From: Chryseobacterium balustinum
GTDB lineage: Bacteria; Bacteroidota; Bacteroidia; Flavobacteriales; Weeksellaceae
Assembly (NCBI RefSeq): GCF_900168205.1
Contig: NZ_FUZE01000010.1
Location: forward strand, 1-64,000
Direction of reading: 5' to 3'
DNA: 64,000 nt
A program made the position numbers and the translations under genes. Each line of letters opens with the position of its first letter. Within the stretch, counting starts at the first letter, position 1. Below, piece after piece: positions 1 to 9,646 of this stretch. The notes beneath the pieces are model-generated. The model was not told where the DNA came from. It was given only the letters and a program-made list of their open reading frames with translations, and made no database searches.

Positions 1-2873
1 CAAGTTACTAAAGCAGATGTTGGAGTAATACTAGTCACTGTAACGTTTGGAGGAGTAGGATCACATTTGGTTTTAAATTCATTATGTGAGAATACCCCTG
101 GGACATTATTACAAACCGCTGCTACTTCCACTTCATAATCAGTGAATGGTAACAGGTTTTGAGGGAAAGGATAGCCATTTGTAGCTGTAGTTACTGCCGC
201 TACAGTAATAGGGCCAGTGGATGGCAACCAAGCACTTCCCGTACCTAAAGGTCTGTATCTTATCACATAAGAAGCTCCACCAATATCTTGTGGCCAAGTA
301 AGGTTTGCCGCATTATGTGTAATAGAAGCAGGTACTACTGTTACTACAGGAGTCGCATTACTACAAACTCTTAATACAATATTATCAATTGCAATAGAAG
401 GCTGAGTACCACCCCCACCATCATTTCTCCATTGGAATACTAAACGCATTACACTATTGGCGAAATTGGTTAGGTTTAAATTGCTATTAGAATAAGACTG
501 CCAAGTTCCCTGAAGATTATACTGTCCTAAAGAAACCCTTCCCGCTCCTGCAGTAATTAACGTTCCTGGAGCTGGTAAATATGTAGATGGCACTAACCAA
601 ACTTCCAAATAATCGTATTTGTAAGTTGTTCCTTCTCCCTGACCTTTCCAATCAAAAGAGAATGAGGCAAGTGTAGTTCCAATTGGAATTTGAATATCTC
701 TAAATGCATGTACAGTACTTGTTGTATGTGCATATCCATTTGTAACACCATTATCATTAGATATATATAATGATTGAGCAGGATTTCCAGTTACATTACC
801 ACGTACCCATTTATTAGCTTGTGTTCCGTTTAATAATCCTAAATCATTATTTGTGGTAAAGTTTTGAGTATAAGGAAGTGTTGCCGGAATCTGCGTTGTC
901 ATAATAGATACAACATCCGATAAATCACTCTGATCTGTCCCACTACATATCGCTTTAATCCAAATATAATAAGTAGTACTTGGATTTAGCCCTGGAATTG
1001 TATAGTTAGTAGCTGTACCTGCCACAAATGGTACTTGAGGTGCTCCCGGAGGAGTAGTTGTAGTACTATAATATATTTGATATCCATTTGCCGGCTGCGT
1101 TGTTGGTGGATTCCATGATACCGTAGCTGTATTTCCTGTGGCACTAACGGCTACAACCCCTAATGGCTCTATACAAGTAGGCGCAACTCTCACTCTGAAA
1201 TCATCAACCCCTAAATACCAAGGAGCAAAAGTAGACGATGCATTTACGGCAAAATTATAGTTACCGGTAGTTGCAGGTGTATAGTATACTTTATACTGAG
1301 TATAGTTAGCTGTACCTTGTGTAGCAGTGATGAATGTTCCTAAATTCGTAGCTCCTGTAGAAGACTGAGACGAGTTTACCAAGACATTACCTGTGAATCC
1401 GATATTACTAGTATCTGTTCCTCCAGTATGATAATAGAATGAAAATTCGTAAGTAGTTCCAGCTGTTAATGTAAATCCAGGTGTCCATAATTGACTTGCT
1501 GTTGAATTACCATATTGTACTCTAACATAGTTCTGTGTCGATCTTGGTCCTGGAGATGAGTTAGATGCCGCTGCATTTGAAGAAGTCCACGCATTACTTC
1601 CAGTAACTTGTGCCCAACAAGGAGGAACAATTCCAGCACCTAGAGTCGACATTGCATCAAAGTTTTCTGTCCAAGGTAAAGGAGTCGTTGTACATAAAGT
1701 TCTAAAATTTCTTTCAGTACATGAAGCCGAAGCTCCACCAGTGTTGTAAGAATTTACCTTATAATAATACTGTGTATTATTAGCTAAAGGAGTAGGGAAA
1801 GTGTATAATGTTACATTTCCTAAATCTACATTATTTAATGTTTGTGTTCCACCTGCGGTAGTACCTACGGTCAATCTATACCCTGTAGCGCCAGTAACAG
1901 CAGCCCAAGTGATTGTTGGCGTAGTAGATACTCCCACCGCTCCAGCAGCTGGTGCCGATACAGCAGGACATGGAATAGTTTGAGTCGTAAAGTTTCTTAC
2001 CGAACAAGTTGCAGAAGGATTAGTAGCGCTGTAAGAACTTATCGTATAATAATACTGAGTACTATATTGCAATCCTGCAGCAACTGGAAGTGTATACGTC
2101 GTAACGTTTCCAAGATCTTGATTGTTTACGATGTTGGTTCCTCCAGATGTAGTACCAACAGATAATCTATACCCCGTTGCGCCACTTACTGAGTTCCAAG
2201 TAAATGCAGGTGTTAAACTTACTCCTGTTGCCGCAGCTGCAGGAGCTGTCACCGTAGGACAAGCAGGAATAGGGCTTGGAGCCAAGCCTAAAAGTGTGGT
2301 AGCAGAGTTATACCCATTTCTTCCTCCAGCAGTTGGTGGAGAAGCAGGATTAGGAATAGTAGTATCACTTCTGTAATAGATTGATCTATTTGCTGCTGTA
2401 TTGTAAACATACATAGCATCTGCAAATCCATTTGAGTCGTAATTAGGTGAATTTTCTCTTGCCGCAATTACTAAGTTATCTACGTTATTATAAGCAAAAG
2501 GTGTCGGGAAAGTAATTTCTACAACACCTGCGGTATTGGTTACTGTTCCGGTAAACACTTGAGTTAATCCCGTTACCGCTATCCAATCTGTATTAGAATC
2601 AAAGGTAGCTTTGTTAGTATGACCTAAATAAACAGTCCAACTCGAGGAATTAGTAAGTACTGATGATGGACTTAAGTAAAACTTAACACCAGTTATATTC
2701 CCAGCAGCGGCAGCATTTATTTCCGTTTTAGGAAAAATCTGCTGTACGTAGGAATATCCATAATAAGTACTAATAGGGGCGATTCCCGTAGTAGTACTTC
2801 CAACACCCAAATTAATCTGGGCATTTATACATGTGACTATAAATAATAGACACGAGAATAAAAATTTCTTCAT
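1..2873 (-). CDS. Secreted fibronectin type III / jelly-roll adhesin-like protein, 3' end outside the window
   Basis: The frame from the ATG at 2873 stays open to the left edge (about 957 codons seen), so the C-terminus is missing. It starts MKKFLFSCLLFIVTCINAQ, a clear signal peptide. An N-terminal beta-rich region (to about residue 200) is followed by two close fibronectin III-like repeats (about 205-300 and 301-395, each with a SGATGYRL- or TGATGYRL-type strand). A jelly-roll/MAM-like segment (about 395-565, PWTENFD) comes next, then FN3 (about 568-660), a second jelly-roll (about 665-835) and two further FN3 starts (about 837 and 925). This mosaic is common in Flavobacteriia surface proteins exported by the type IX system, so a C-terminal sorting domain beyond the edge is expected but not seen. 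The role in adhesion or glycan binding is inference; no catalytic motif is visible. Confidence 0.85.
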   Translation of the reverse strand, partial: MKKFLFSCLLFIVTCINAQINLGVGSTTTGIAPISTYYGYSYVQQIFPKTEINAAAAGNITGVKFYLSPSSVLTNSSSWTVYLGHTNKATFDSNTDWIAVTGLTQVFTGTVTNTAGVVEITFPTPFAYNNVDNLVIAARENSPNYDSNGFADAMYVYNTAANRSIYYRSDTTIPNPASPPTAGGRNGYNSATTLLGLAPSPIPACPTVTAPAAAATGVSLTPAFTWNSVSGATGYRLSVGTTSGGTNIVNNQDLGNVTTYTLPVAAGLQYSTQYYYTISSYSATNPSATCSVRNFTTQTIPCPAVSAPAAGAVGVSTTPTITWAAVTGATGYRLTVGTTAGGTQTLNNVDLGNVTLYTFPTPLANNTQYYYKVNSYNTGGASASCTERNFRTLCTTTPLPWTENFDAMSTLGAGIVPPCWAQVTGSNAWTSSNAAASNSSPGPRSTQNYVRVQYGNSTASQLWTPGFTLTAGTTYEFSFYYHTGGTDTSNIGFTGNVLVNSSQSSTGATNLGTFITATQGTANYTQYKVYYTPATTGNYNFAVNASSTFAPWYLGVDDFRVRVAPTCIEPLGVVAVSATGNTATVSWNPPTTQPANGYQIYYSTTTTPPGAPQVPFVAGTATNYTIPGLNPSTTYYIWIKAICSGTDQSDLSDVVSIMTTQIPATLPYTQNFTTNNDLGLLNGTQANKWVRGNVTGNPAQSLYISNDNGVTNGYAHTTSTVHAFRDIQIPIGTTLASFSFDWKGQGEGTTYKYDYLEVWLVPSTYLPAPGTLITAGAGRVSLGQYNLQGTWQSYSNSNLNLTNFANSVMRLVFQWRNDGGGGTQPSIAIDNIVLRVCSNATPVVTVVPASITHNAANLTWPQDIGGASYVIRYRPLGTGSAWLPSTGPITVAAVTTATNGYPFPQNLLPFTDYEVEVAAVCNNVPGVFSHNEFKTKCDPTPPNVTVTSITPTSALVT

Positions 2874-2883
2874 AAATAGTAAA

Positions 2884-3102
2884 TTAAGAATCTAATGAAG
2901 TATTAAAACGATTTTTAAGGCTATCAATGCGTTTTTCTGTAAAACCATTGAGTGTAATTATTTTCATAATCGAGTTTCCTGTGATAGGAAATAGATAAAA
3001 TGACAATTTCTCAAACAGAATAGCATCAATGCTTTTTATAAAACTTAACGCTATTAAATCACGAAATTGTATTAAAAATGTAAAGAATTTCTTCATAGGC
3101 AT
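2884..3102 (-). CDS. Small hypothetical protein (72 aa) in the leader of the FN3 adhesin
   Basis: ATG-started ORF ending only 10 nt before the ATG of the FN3 adhesin and on the same strand. A TAnnTTTG box lies 17 nt upstream of its start. The protein begins MPMKKFFTFLIQF and ends in a basic, charged stretch; it has no recognised domain. It could be a real co-transcribed small protein, a regulatory upstream ORF, or a decayed copy of the adhesin's 5' end, because the sequence around both start codons is similar (AAAGAATTTCTTCAT versus AAAATTTCTTCAT on the plus strand). No sequence family is recognised. Expression is plausible, function unknown. Confidence 0.4.
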   Translation of the reverse strand: MPMKKFFTFLIQFRDLIALSFIKSIDAILFEKLSFYLFPITGNSIMKIITLNGFTEKRIDSLKNRFNTSLDS

Positions 3103-3119
3103 TATTTATTAATTAAATA

Positions 3120-3127
3120 CAAATCTA
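3120..3127 (-). promoter_or_regulatory. Bacteroidota -7 box (TAGATTTG)
   Basis: Minus-strand TAGATTTG fits the TAnnTTTG consensus and sits 17 nt upstream of the 72-aa ORF, which precedes the FN3 adhesin. No TTG at the usual -33 distance was found, so this is a -7 element only. Confidence 0.5.
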
Positions 3128-3214
3128 ATCATTTTCTATAATTAAATTATAGATTAAACTTTTTTTTTTACAATTACTTCATCAAAATCAAGCTTATGAT
3201 TTCAAAACAAAAAA

Positions 3215-3239
3215 AATCCTCAGGGTTTTCCTGAGGATT
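3215..3239 (-). terminator. Intrinsic terminator of the first metalloprotease
   Basis: Perfect 10-bp stem (AATCCTCAGG / CCTGAGGATT) with a 5-nt loop, followed on the minus strand by a T-run. It lies 23 nt after the stop at 3263. The same hairpin recurs after the two paralogs. Confidence 0.9.
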
Positions 3240-3241
3240 CA

Positions 3242-3365
3242 TTAGTATTAAAAAAGAATTTATTATTTCTTGATAAATTTAGAATTGAAACTTTCTTTTC
3301 CTTTATCTTCAATAGATATTACATAAGCTCCTTTTATTAATGATGAAACATTAATTTTTCCGTTG
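3242..3365 (-). repeat. 124-nt direct repeat, copy 1 (3' UTR plus end of sorting domain)
   Basis: Read base by base, 3242-3365 is identical to 6424-6547 and differs at two positions from 9523-9646. It spans the 3' untranslated region and the last codons of each metalloprotease gene. Confidence 0.95.
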
Positions 3366-6301
3366 CTAATATTTCCATTACCAACTAATTGACCAGCTGC
3401 ACTGTAAATCTTATAAGTCGCTTTATCAGAAACTTTAGTAACATTTAAGAAATCAGTTGCTGGGTTAGGGTAAATCTGAATACCGTTATTCTTGACACCT
3501 GAATTCTCATTTGTTGACAATAAAGGATCTGGAGTCACTACTACGTTATAATCCTCAGTTTCTCCATAATTGAAATTGGTGCCACAAGCAAAATCTGAAG
3601 GTATAGGGAAACCATTATTTCCAGAGCCCGCAAAAATATACACTACTCTCATTCTCAACGGCTGGTTTTCTACAGCAGTAGAAGGTACTGTTACAGACGA
3701 TGTATATTGAGTTGGAATAGTAGGAGATACTGGAGCATCTAATACTTTTTCAGAATCTTCAAATAGTCCGTTTCTGTTCCAGTCTATCCATACAGAAGCC
3801 GCATCATATTGATCCGCAGTTCCCACACCTACTGTTAAAGTATAAGGAGCAGCTCCTTTTGCTAAGTTAATTTGTAATGAGGGATTTGTAGTATAATTTG
3901 TATATGTAGAAGGTCCAGAAGGATTATTTATATTCGCCAATGAAACGCTTGAGATATGTTCATATAAAGCACTTCCTGTAGAAGAATCACAATAGGTAAC
4001 TGTAGAAAAAGTAGTTACTGTAAAGTTTACAGATGCAGAAAATGTACCTGCAGTACCAGCACATACCGCAGCTACCTGCGCTTCATAGGTTCCAGCCGTT
4101 AAGCCACTAACATTGATTGCTGACCCTGATGTAGAAACTTCAGTCCAAGTAATATCGGTCGTTTTCTTATAACGTACTATATATGTAGTGCTAGTTCCTG
4201 AATAAGGAGTCCAATAGATTGAAGCCCCACTTAGTGAAGTAATTACGGTAAGACCAGAAGGTGCAGTAGTACTACAAGGTGATAATGTAGTAAGCGCAAC
4301 ACTTCCGATAGCATAGAATACGTTTCCTATAGAAGAAACTCTCACTTTAACATTACTTCCATTCAATGAAGTTGGGAATGTAAAGCTTTCAGAACCATCA
4401 TTTGGTGTAGAAGCAGAAAGCACTGTCCAAGTAGTACCATTATCTGTTGTATAATCAATCTTAACATTTGCTACATTATAGGGTGCAGCGGTAGTATTGG
4501 CAACTGCCCATGAAATTGATGTTGGAGAACCGCTCGCCTCTGCTATCGTAGTGGTCACCTTAAATGGACCATTATCTCCTACAATAATTGTCTGTTCTGC
4601 AAACTGAGTTTGCTGTTGAAGAGGATCTGGGTTATTATCTCTTACCGTAACACTAAACTTAGTTGTTCTTGCTACTTTGGAAACAGACTCCCATTGATTA
4701 TTAGTATTGTCTAAAACACCATTTAATACAGAAGTAAGCTTGGGAAAATACCTTGTAGGATTTGTAGTTGGTGTTAAAGATCTAAAAGATGCACCCGTTG
4801 AGGTATTACCTAAATTATTTTTATCTATTGCAACGCTAGCAGGATCCATTTCCTCCCACGTATATGTCAGAGGATCATTCTCCGGGTCTGTAGCCGAAGC
4901 CGAAAGTACAAATGCCGTACCTTTAGGAATATTGAAGGTTGGTAAAGCCGCAATTACTGGAGCATTATTGGTAACTGTAGTTTCTACATCACATGTTTTA
5001 CTAATAAGGTTTGCCTGAACCTGTTTAATATTGACTGCATGAAAATAAGCATCCGAATTTTGCTGAATATCAGTAAGTGGTCCTCCCGTAATACCAGCAT
5101 ACCCCATAATGGTAGATCCGGAGCCAGGTTCCATTTGTGCTCCCCCCCCTTGTATCTCATGAGAAAAAGAGTGGGTTGCGCTTAGTTGGTGCCCCATTTC
5201 ATGAGCAACGAAATCTATATCAAAAGTATCTCCTGATGGGGGTGCCGAAGGACTAGGATTTATACTACCAGTAAGAGGAGACGTAATCGCAGCTCCTTTT
5301 CCCAATGGTACTGCTGTGGTAGGATTCACACATATACATCCTATACAACCGGCGTTTCCTCCTCCTCCTGATGCACCAAATAAGTGTCCGATATCGTAGT
5401 TAGCATTTCCTGCAGCATTAGTTATTGCTGTTTGAAGAGACTGATTCCAGCTACTAGGTGGTTGATATGCATTTGTTACAGTTGCATAAGGATCCGTAGT
5501 AGGATCTAGATAAATTAATTGTGGATAATTCTGAAGATTTAAATGCAATGCAAAATCTTTTTCAAATACAAAGTTTACCCTGGTTAAAGTTGCATTTATC
5601 TGAGTAAGTGCTCCCGCTACTGTACCACCAAAAAATTGGCTATACTCTCCTGTAACAGACATTACCAATCGCATCGTTCGGTATTTTTTGTCTGATAACT
5701 TTGAAAAATTTGTTGGTTGATTGTAAAATGACTTACCTTGCTGATACAACTGTTCCATCTGCTGTTTTGCCTGTGCGCTCTCTTCACTAGAACATACAAA
5801 ACCTTCTTTACCTTTAATCGTTTTTAAATGAACAGCGTAGACAGTTTTATCAGCATTTTGCGCATCTATAAATTCATAAGTTCCGCTCTTCATAATCATC
5901 GACTGGAAATCATTAGGAGCTAAGGAAAATCTTAGAGATTTTGAGGGATCATCAACTCCCACACCTACATAAGATCCTAACTGATATTGATCAGCCAATT
6001 CCTTTACAACTACAGGAAAACTATAGACAGCAAACCTTTCTATTTTTCCATTTGAAGTAGGCAATAATATTTCAACCGGTTTTGCATTGGCTCCAGTCTC
6101 TTGCGCATCCTTAAGTTGAGATTGCAATAAATCTAAATCTAATTTATAGTAATCTCCATCTCTAATAGATGTCGATTTCACTACAAATTCTGACCCCTTT
6201 TTTTTAGGCTCTACATTTTTAGAGGAAGTTGGTGTCCATTGTGCAAACACCACACCCCCTCCTACTAGAGTAACCATTAAGGTAGTAATGAGTTTTTTCA
6301 T
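3263..6301 (-). CDS. Secreted reprolysin-like zinc metalloprotease with GEVED and type IX sorting domains (paralog 1, 1012 aa)
   Basis: Signal peptide (residues 1-20, ending VFAQ), a pro-region, then a metzincin catalytic domain with HEMGHQLSATH (H367, E368, H371, H377) and a Met-turn TIMGYAG near residue 399. This matches the reprolysin-like M12B group. After it come a cadherin/PKD-like segment (TDPENDPLTYTWEEMD), an FN3 domain (about 677-765), a GEVED domain (WIDWNRNGLFED ... GETEDYNVV, about 770-925) and a type A T9SS C-terminal domain (about 937-1012, starting NNGIQIYPNPATDFLNV). The protein is expected to be exported through Sec and T9SS and either released or surface-anchored. The substrate is unknown. 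It is a monocistronic unit with its own promoter and terminator and is a tandem paralog of the next two genes. Confidence 0.93.
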   Translation of the reverse strand: MKKLITTLMVTLVGGGVVFAQWTPTSSKNVEPKKKGSEFVVKSTSIRDGDYYKLDLDLLQSQLKDAQETGANAKPVEILLPTSNGKIERFAVYSFPVVVKELADQYQLGSYVGVGVDDPSKSLRFSLAPNDFQSMIMKSGTYEFIDAQNADKTVYAVHLKTIKGKEGFVCSSEESAQAKQQMEQLYQQGKSFYNQPTNFSKLSDKKYRTMRLVMSVTGEYSQFFGGTVAGALTQINATLTRVNFVFEKDFALHLNLQNYPQLIYLDPTTDPYATVTNAYQPPSSWNQSLQTAITNAAGNANYDIGHLFGASGGGGNAGCIGCICVNPTTAVPLGKGAAITSPLTGSINPSPSAPPSGDTFDIDFVAHEMGHQLSATHSFSHEIQGGGAQMEPGSGSTIMGYAGITGGPLTDIQQNSDAYFHAVNIKQVQANLISKTCDVETTVTNNAPVIAALPTFNIPKGTAFVLSASATDPENDPLTYTWEEMDPASVAIDKNNLGNTSTGASFRSLTPTTNPTRYFPKLTSVLNGVLDNTNNQWESVSKVARTTKFSVTVRDNNPDPLQQQTQFAEQTIIVGDNGPFKVTTTIAEASGSPTSISWAVANTTAAPYNVANVKIDYTTDNGTTWTVLSASTPNDGSESFTFPTSLNGSNVKVRVSSIGNVFYAIGSVALTTLSPCSTTAPSGLTVITSLSGASIYWTPYSGTSTTYIVRYKKTTDITWTEVSTSGSAINVSGLTAGTYEAQVAAVCAGTAGTFSASVNFTVTTFSTVTYCDSSTGSALYEHISSVSLANINNPSGPSTYTNYTTNPSLQINLAKGAAPYTLTVGVGTADQYDAASVWIDWNRNGLFEDSEKVLDAPVSPTIPTQYTSSVTVPSTAVENQPLRMRVVYIFAGSGNNGFPIPSDFACGTNFNYGETEDYNVVVTPDPLLSTNENSGVKNNGIQIYPNPATDFLNVTKVSDKATYKIYSAAGQLVGNGNISNGKINVSSLIKGAYVISIEDKGKESFNSKFIKK

Positions 6302-6324
6302 ATACTTGAATTATTTTTAATACC

Positions 6325-6356
6325 CAAATATACTTGTTTTCATCCATTTATTACAA
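6325..6356 (-). promoter_or_regulatory. Promoter of metalloprotease paralog 1 (TTG-N21-TATATTTG)
   Basis: Minus strand carries TTG (6354-6356), a 21-nt spacer and TATATTTG (6325-6332). The leader (ATTAAAAATAATTCAA) before the ATG is conserved in the paralogs. Confidence 0.75.
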
Positions 6357-6396
6357 AAAAAGCCAAACATTAATACCAATACTATAAACAAAAAAA

Positions 6397-6421
6397 AATC
6401 CCCAGGGTTTTCCTGAGGATT
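6397..6421 (-). terminator. Intrinsic terminator of metalloprotease paralog 2
   Basis: The same hairpin as at 3215-3239, with one base changed. In the minus-strand RNA the change makes a U-G wobble, so the 10-bp stem is kept. A T-run follows. Confidence 0.9.
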
Positions 6422-6423
6422 CT

Positions 6424-6547
6424 TTAGTATTAAAAAAGAATTTATTATTTCTTGATAAATTTAGAATTGAAACTTTCTTTTCCTTTATCTTCAATAGATA
6501 TTACATAAGCTCCTTTTATTAATGATGAAACATTAATTTTTCCGTTG
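6424..6547 (-). repeat. 124-nt direct repeat, copy 2
   Basis: Identical to 3242-3365, offset 3182 bp. It covers the 3' UTR and the end of the sorting-domain coding sequence. Confidence 0.95.
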
Positions 6548-9429
6548 TTAATATTTCCATTACCAACTAACTGACCAGCTGCACTATAAATCTTATAAGT
6601 AGCTTTGTCAGAAACTTTAGTAACATTTAGGAAATCAGTTGCTGGATTAGGGTAAATCTGAATACCGTTATTTTTAACACCTGTTTCAGAAGTACTTAGG
6701 TTAGAAGCAGTAACAACAACATTGTAGTCTTCAACCTCTCCATGCGTAAAGTTTGTACCACAAGTTAAAGATGCATCAATAGAAGCTCCAGCAGATCCTT
6801 GTCCTGCATAGATCAATATTACTCTCATTCTAAGAATTTGGTTTTCAACGGCAGTTGAAGGAACTGTAATTGACCCAGTAAAAGTAGATCCAACGGCTGT
6901 AGGGAAATTGTAAGCTTTTTCGTTATCTGTAAATACTCCGTCACGATTGTAGTCAATAAATACGGCAACGGCATTATATTGATTCAATGTGGATTTTATT
7001 GAAATAGGATAAGGAGTTCCTTTTACCAAATTTACTTGCAACGCCGGGTTAGTCGTAAAGTTTGTGTACGGCGCAGCATTCGAATTGTTGTTAATATTAG
7101 CTAAAGTAACATTAGAAATAGATATTGATGTACCTGTAAGCGTTGAGGCATCACAATAGGTTAATTCTGCCTTAGTTGTAAAGTTTACAGAAGCTGAATA
7201 AGTACCCGTATTACCAGAACAAACAACTGCTACCTGAACTTCGTAAATAACCTGCTCATTTAAACCAGCCAACACAGCATATGGTGAAGTGGAAGTTGTT
7301 TGTTGCCAAGTTGTATCTGATACTTTTTTATATCTAATAATATAAGTTGCTCCTGTTACTGGTGCCCAGCTAACTGTTGCACCACTTGCTGTTATATTAC
7401 TTACTACTACACCGGTAGGTGCTGCTGCTGAACATGGCGCAAATTGTGAAACTGATATAGAATTTACCGCATAGAAAACATTTCCTATAGAAGAAATTCT
7501 TAATTTGATTGTCTGACCGCTCAATGAAGCTGGAAAAGTAAAGTTTTCAGTTCCGTCATTCGGAGTTGAAGCAAATAATACTGTCCAAGTAGTTCCATTA
7601 TCAGTTGTATAATCAATTTTAACATTCTCTACGTTGTATGGAGCTGCTGTAGTACCCGCTGCATCCCATTCAATTGCTGTAGGAGCAGAAGTATTTGCAT
7701 ATTGAGTAAACACTCTAAACGGACCTACGTCACCAACGACAATTGTTTGCTCTGCAAACTGAGTTTGTTGCTGTGCAGGATCAGGATTATTATCTCTTAC
7801 GGTTACTGCAAATTTTGTAGTTCGAGCAACTTTTGATACAGATTCCCATCCATTATTTGTATTATCTAAAACTCCATTTAATACAGAAGCTAATTTTGGA
7901 AAATATCTTGTAGGATTAGTTGTTGGCGTAAAAGATCTAAATGAAGCACCTGTAATAGTAGAACCTAAGTTTGTACTATTAGTGGTAACACTTGCATTAT
8001 CTACCTGCTCCCAAGTATAAGTCAAAGGATCATTTTCAGCATCAGTAGCTGAAGCCGTTAAAACAAAAGCAGTTCCTTTTGGTATATTGTAAGTTGGTAA
8101 CGCTGTGATAACAGGAGGACTATTATTTACTGTAGTTTCTACATCACATGTTTTATTAATAAGATTTGTTTGAACCTGAGTAATACTTGCTTTATGGAAG
8201 TAAGCATTTGAGTTTGGTTGCACATCAGTAGCCGGTCCACCAGTAATACCAGCATACCCCATAATTGTAGATCCTGATCCTGGCTCCACATTTACTCCTG
8301 AACCCTCTAGAGCATGTGAGAAAGTATGATTAGCTCCTAGTTGATGACCAATTTCGTGTGCTACGTAATCAATATCAAAGCTATCACCAGATGGGTTTCC
8401 ATTTGCTGGAGATGTATATCCTGATCCTTTTTGCTTAGAAAGAGATGTTGCAGCAACTCCGGTTGGGTTAATACATACACAACCAATACAGCCTGCATTT
8501 CCACCACCTCCTGAATCTCCGAACAGATGTCCGATATCATAGTTAGCACTTCCAACATTTACACTTAATGTCTGTTGAAGTTGTACATTCCAACCAGTTG
8601 CGCTGGCTGTATTAGCAGGATCTGTTCCAACTGCAGGATCTGAATAAGGATCGGTTGCTCCGTTTAAATAAATAACATTAGGGAAATTTTGCAAATTCAA
8701 ATGTAATGCAAAATCTTTCTCAAAAACACCGTTTACTCTTGTTAAAGTAGCATTAATTTGAGCTAAAGCTCCAGCAACTGTACCTCCAAATTTCTGAGAG
8801 TATTCACCTGTTACAGAAACAGCCAATCTCATTGTACGGTACTTTTTATCAGACATTTTAGAAAAATCTGTTGGCTGATTAGTAAATGAATTACCAACTT
8901 TTGACATTTCTTCTATATCTTTAATCGCTCCAAACCCTTCATCAGTAGAACAGACAAAGCTTTTACCTTTTGTATTAATCGTTTTTGGATGAACTCCATA
9001 AATGGTTTTAGCTGAATCTTGCGCATCAATAAATTCAAGCTCTCCATTATTAATTATCATAGACTGGAAGTCATTTGGAGCAACAGAAAATCTCAGATAC
9101 TTTGATGGATCATCAATACCGACACCTACATAAGAACCTAATTCATACTTATCTGCCAATTCTTTCACCACTACAGGAAAGCTATAAACAGCAAATCTTT
9201 CAATTTTACCACTAAGTGTAGGAAGTGATATTTCAACAAATTTTGAATTCCCACCCATTTCTTGAGCGTTTTTAAGCTTCTGCTGAAGCTGGGCAAGATC
9301 CAATTTGTAGTAACTTTTAAATTCTGTAATTTTCTTACTAGAATTTCTTTGCGGTTGAGCTGGTGTCCATTGCCCAAAAGCAAAGGTTCCCATCAAACCG
9401 CAAAATAAAGCAGTAACGAGTTTTTTCAT
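6445..9429 (-). CDS. Secreted reprolysin-like zinc metalloprotease with type IX sorting domain (paralog 2, 994 aa)
   Basis: Same architecture as its neighbours: signal peptide (MKKLVTALFCGLMGTFAFGQ), pro-region, metzincin motif HEIGHQLGANH (H358, E359, H362, H368), Met-turn TIMGYAG, cadherin/PKD-like segment, FN3, GEVED (FIDYNRDGVFTD ... GEVEDYNVV) and a T9SS sorting domain (about 919-994). The sorting domain differs from paralog 1 by one residue (GNINNG versus GNISNG), while the FN3 and GEVED parts have diverged much more. This is a distribution expected from gene conversion or strong selection on the sorting signal. It is probably an extracellular endopeptidase, specificity unknown. Confidence 0.93.
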   Translation of the reverse strand: MKKLVTALFCGLMGTFAFGQWTPAQPQRNSSKKITEFKSYYKLDLAQLQQKLKNAQEMGGNSKFVEISLPTLSGKIERFAVYSFPVVVKELADKYELGSYVGVGIDDPSKYLRFSVAPNDFQSMIINNGELEFIDAQDSAKTIYGVHPKTINTKGKSFVCSTDEGFGAIKDIEEMSKVGNSFTNQPTDFSKMSDKKYRTMRLAVSVTGEYSQKFGGTVAGALAQINATLTRVNGVFEKDFALHLNLQNFPNVIYLNGATDPYSDPAVGTDPANTASATGWNVQLQQTLSVNVGSANYDIGHLFGDSGGGGNAGCIGCVCINPTGVAATSLSKQKGSGYTSPANGNPSGDSFDIDYVAHEIGHQLGANHTFSHALEGSGVNVEPGSGSTIMGYAGITGGPATDVQPNSNAYFHKASITQVQTNLINKTCDVETTVNNSPPVITALPTYNIPKGTAFVLTASATDAENDPLTYTWEQVDNASVTTNSTNLGSTITGASFRSFTPTTNPTRYFPKLASVLNGVLDNTNNGWESVSKVARTTKFAVTVRDNNPDPAQQQTQFAEQTIVVGDVGPFRVFTQYANTSAPTAIEWDAAGTTAAPYNVENVKIDYTTDNGTTWTVLFASTPNDGTENFTFPASLSGQTIKLRISSIGNVFYAVNSISVSQFAPCSAAAPTGVVVSNITASGATVSWAPVTGATYIIRYKKVSDTTWQQTTSTSPYAVLAGLNEQVIYEVQVAVVCSGNTGTYSASVNFTTKAELTYCDASTLTGTSISISNVTLANINNNSNAAPYTNFTTNPALQVNLVKGTPYPISIKSTLNQYNAVAVFIDYNRDGVFTDNEKAYNFPTAVGSTFTGSITVPSTAVENQILRMRVILIYAGQGSAGASIDASLTCGTNFTHGEVEDYNVVVTASNLSTSETGVKNNGIQIYPNPATDFLNVTKVSDKATYKIYSAAGQLVGNGNINNGKINVSSLIKGAYVISIEDKGKESFNSKFIKK

Positions 9430-9452
9430 ATAATTGAATTATTTTTAATTGC

Positions 9453-9460
9453 CAAATATA
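9453..9460 (-). promoter_or_regulatory. -7 box of metalloprotease paralog 2 (TATATTTG)
   Basis: TATATTTG on the minus strand lies at the same place as in paralogs 1 and 3 and is followed by the shared leader sequence. No well-spaced TTG is seen. Confidence 0.7.
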
Positions 9461-9495
9461 CTTGTTTTCATTTATTTATCATAAAAAAAAATAAA

Positions 9496-9520
9496 AATCC
9501 TCAGGGTTTTCCTGAGGATT
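9496..9520 (-). terminator. Intrinsic terminator of metalloprotease paralog 3
   Basis: Perfect 10-bp stem identical to 3215-3239, followed by a T-rich tract on the minus strand, 23 nt after the stop at 9544. Confidence 0.9.
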
Positions 9521-9522
9521 CA

Positions 9523-9646
9523 TTAGTATTAAAAAAGAATTTATTATTTCTTGATAAATTTAGAATTGAAACTTTCTTTTCCTTTATCTTCAATAGATAT
9601 TACATAAGCTCCTTTGATTAATGATGAAACATTAATTTTTCCATTG
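9523..9646 (-). repeat. 124-nt direct repeat, copy 3 (two mismatches)
   Basis: Aligns without gaps to 3242-3365 with two substitutions. It covers the 3' UTR and the sorting-domain end of paralog 3. Confidence 0.9.

Noticed and set aside
1801..2376. Plus-strand ORFs of 60-107 aa in the FN3 adhesin region
   Set aside because: They lie fully inside a continuous minus-strand coding frame with clear domains, and their proteins have no recognisable features.
4707..5018. 103-aa plus-strand ORF inside the first metalloprotease
   Set aside because: It is antisense to conserved protease sequence with no promoter or leader of its own.
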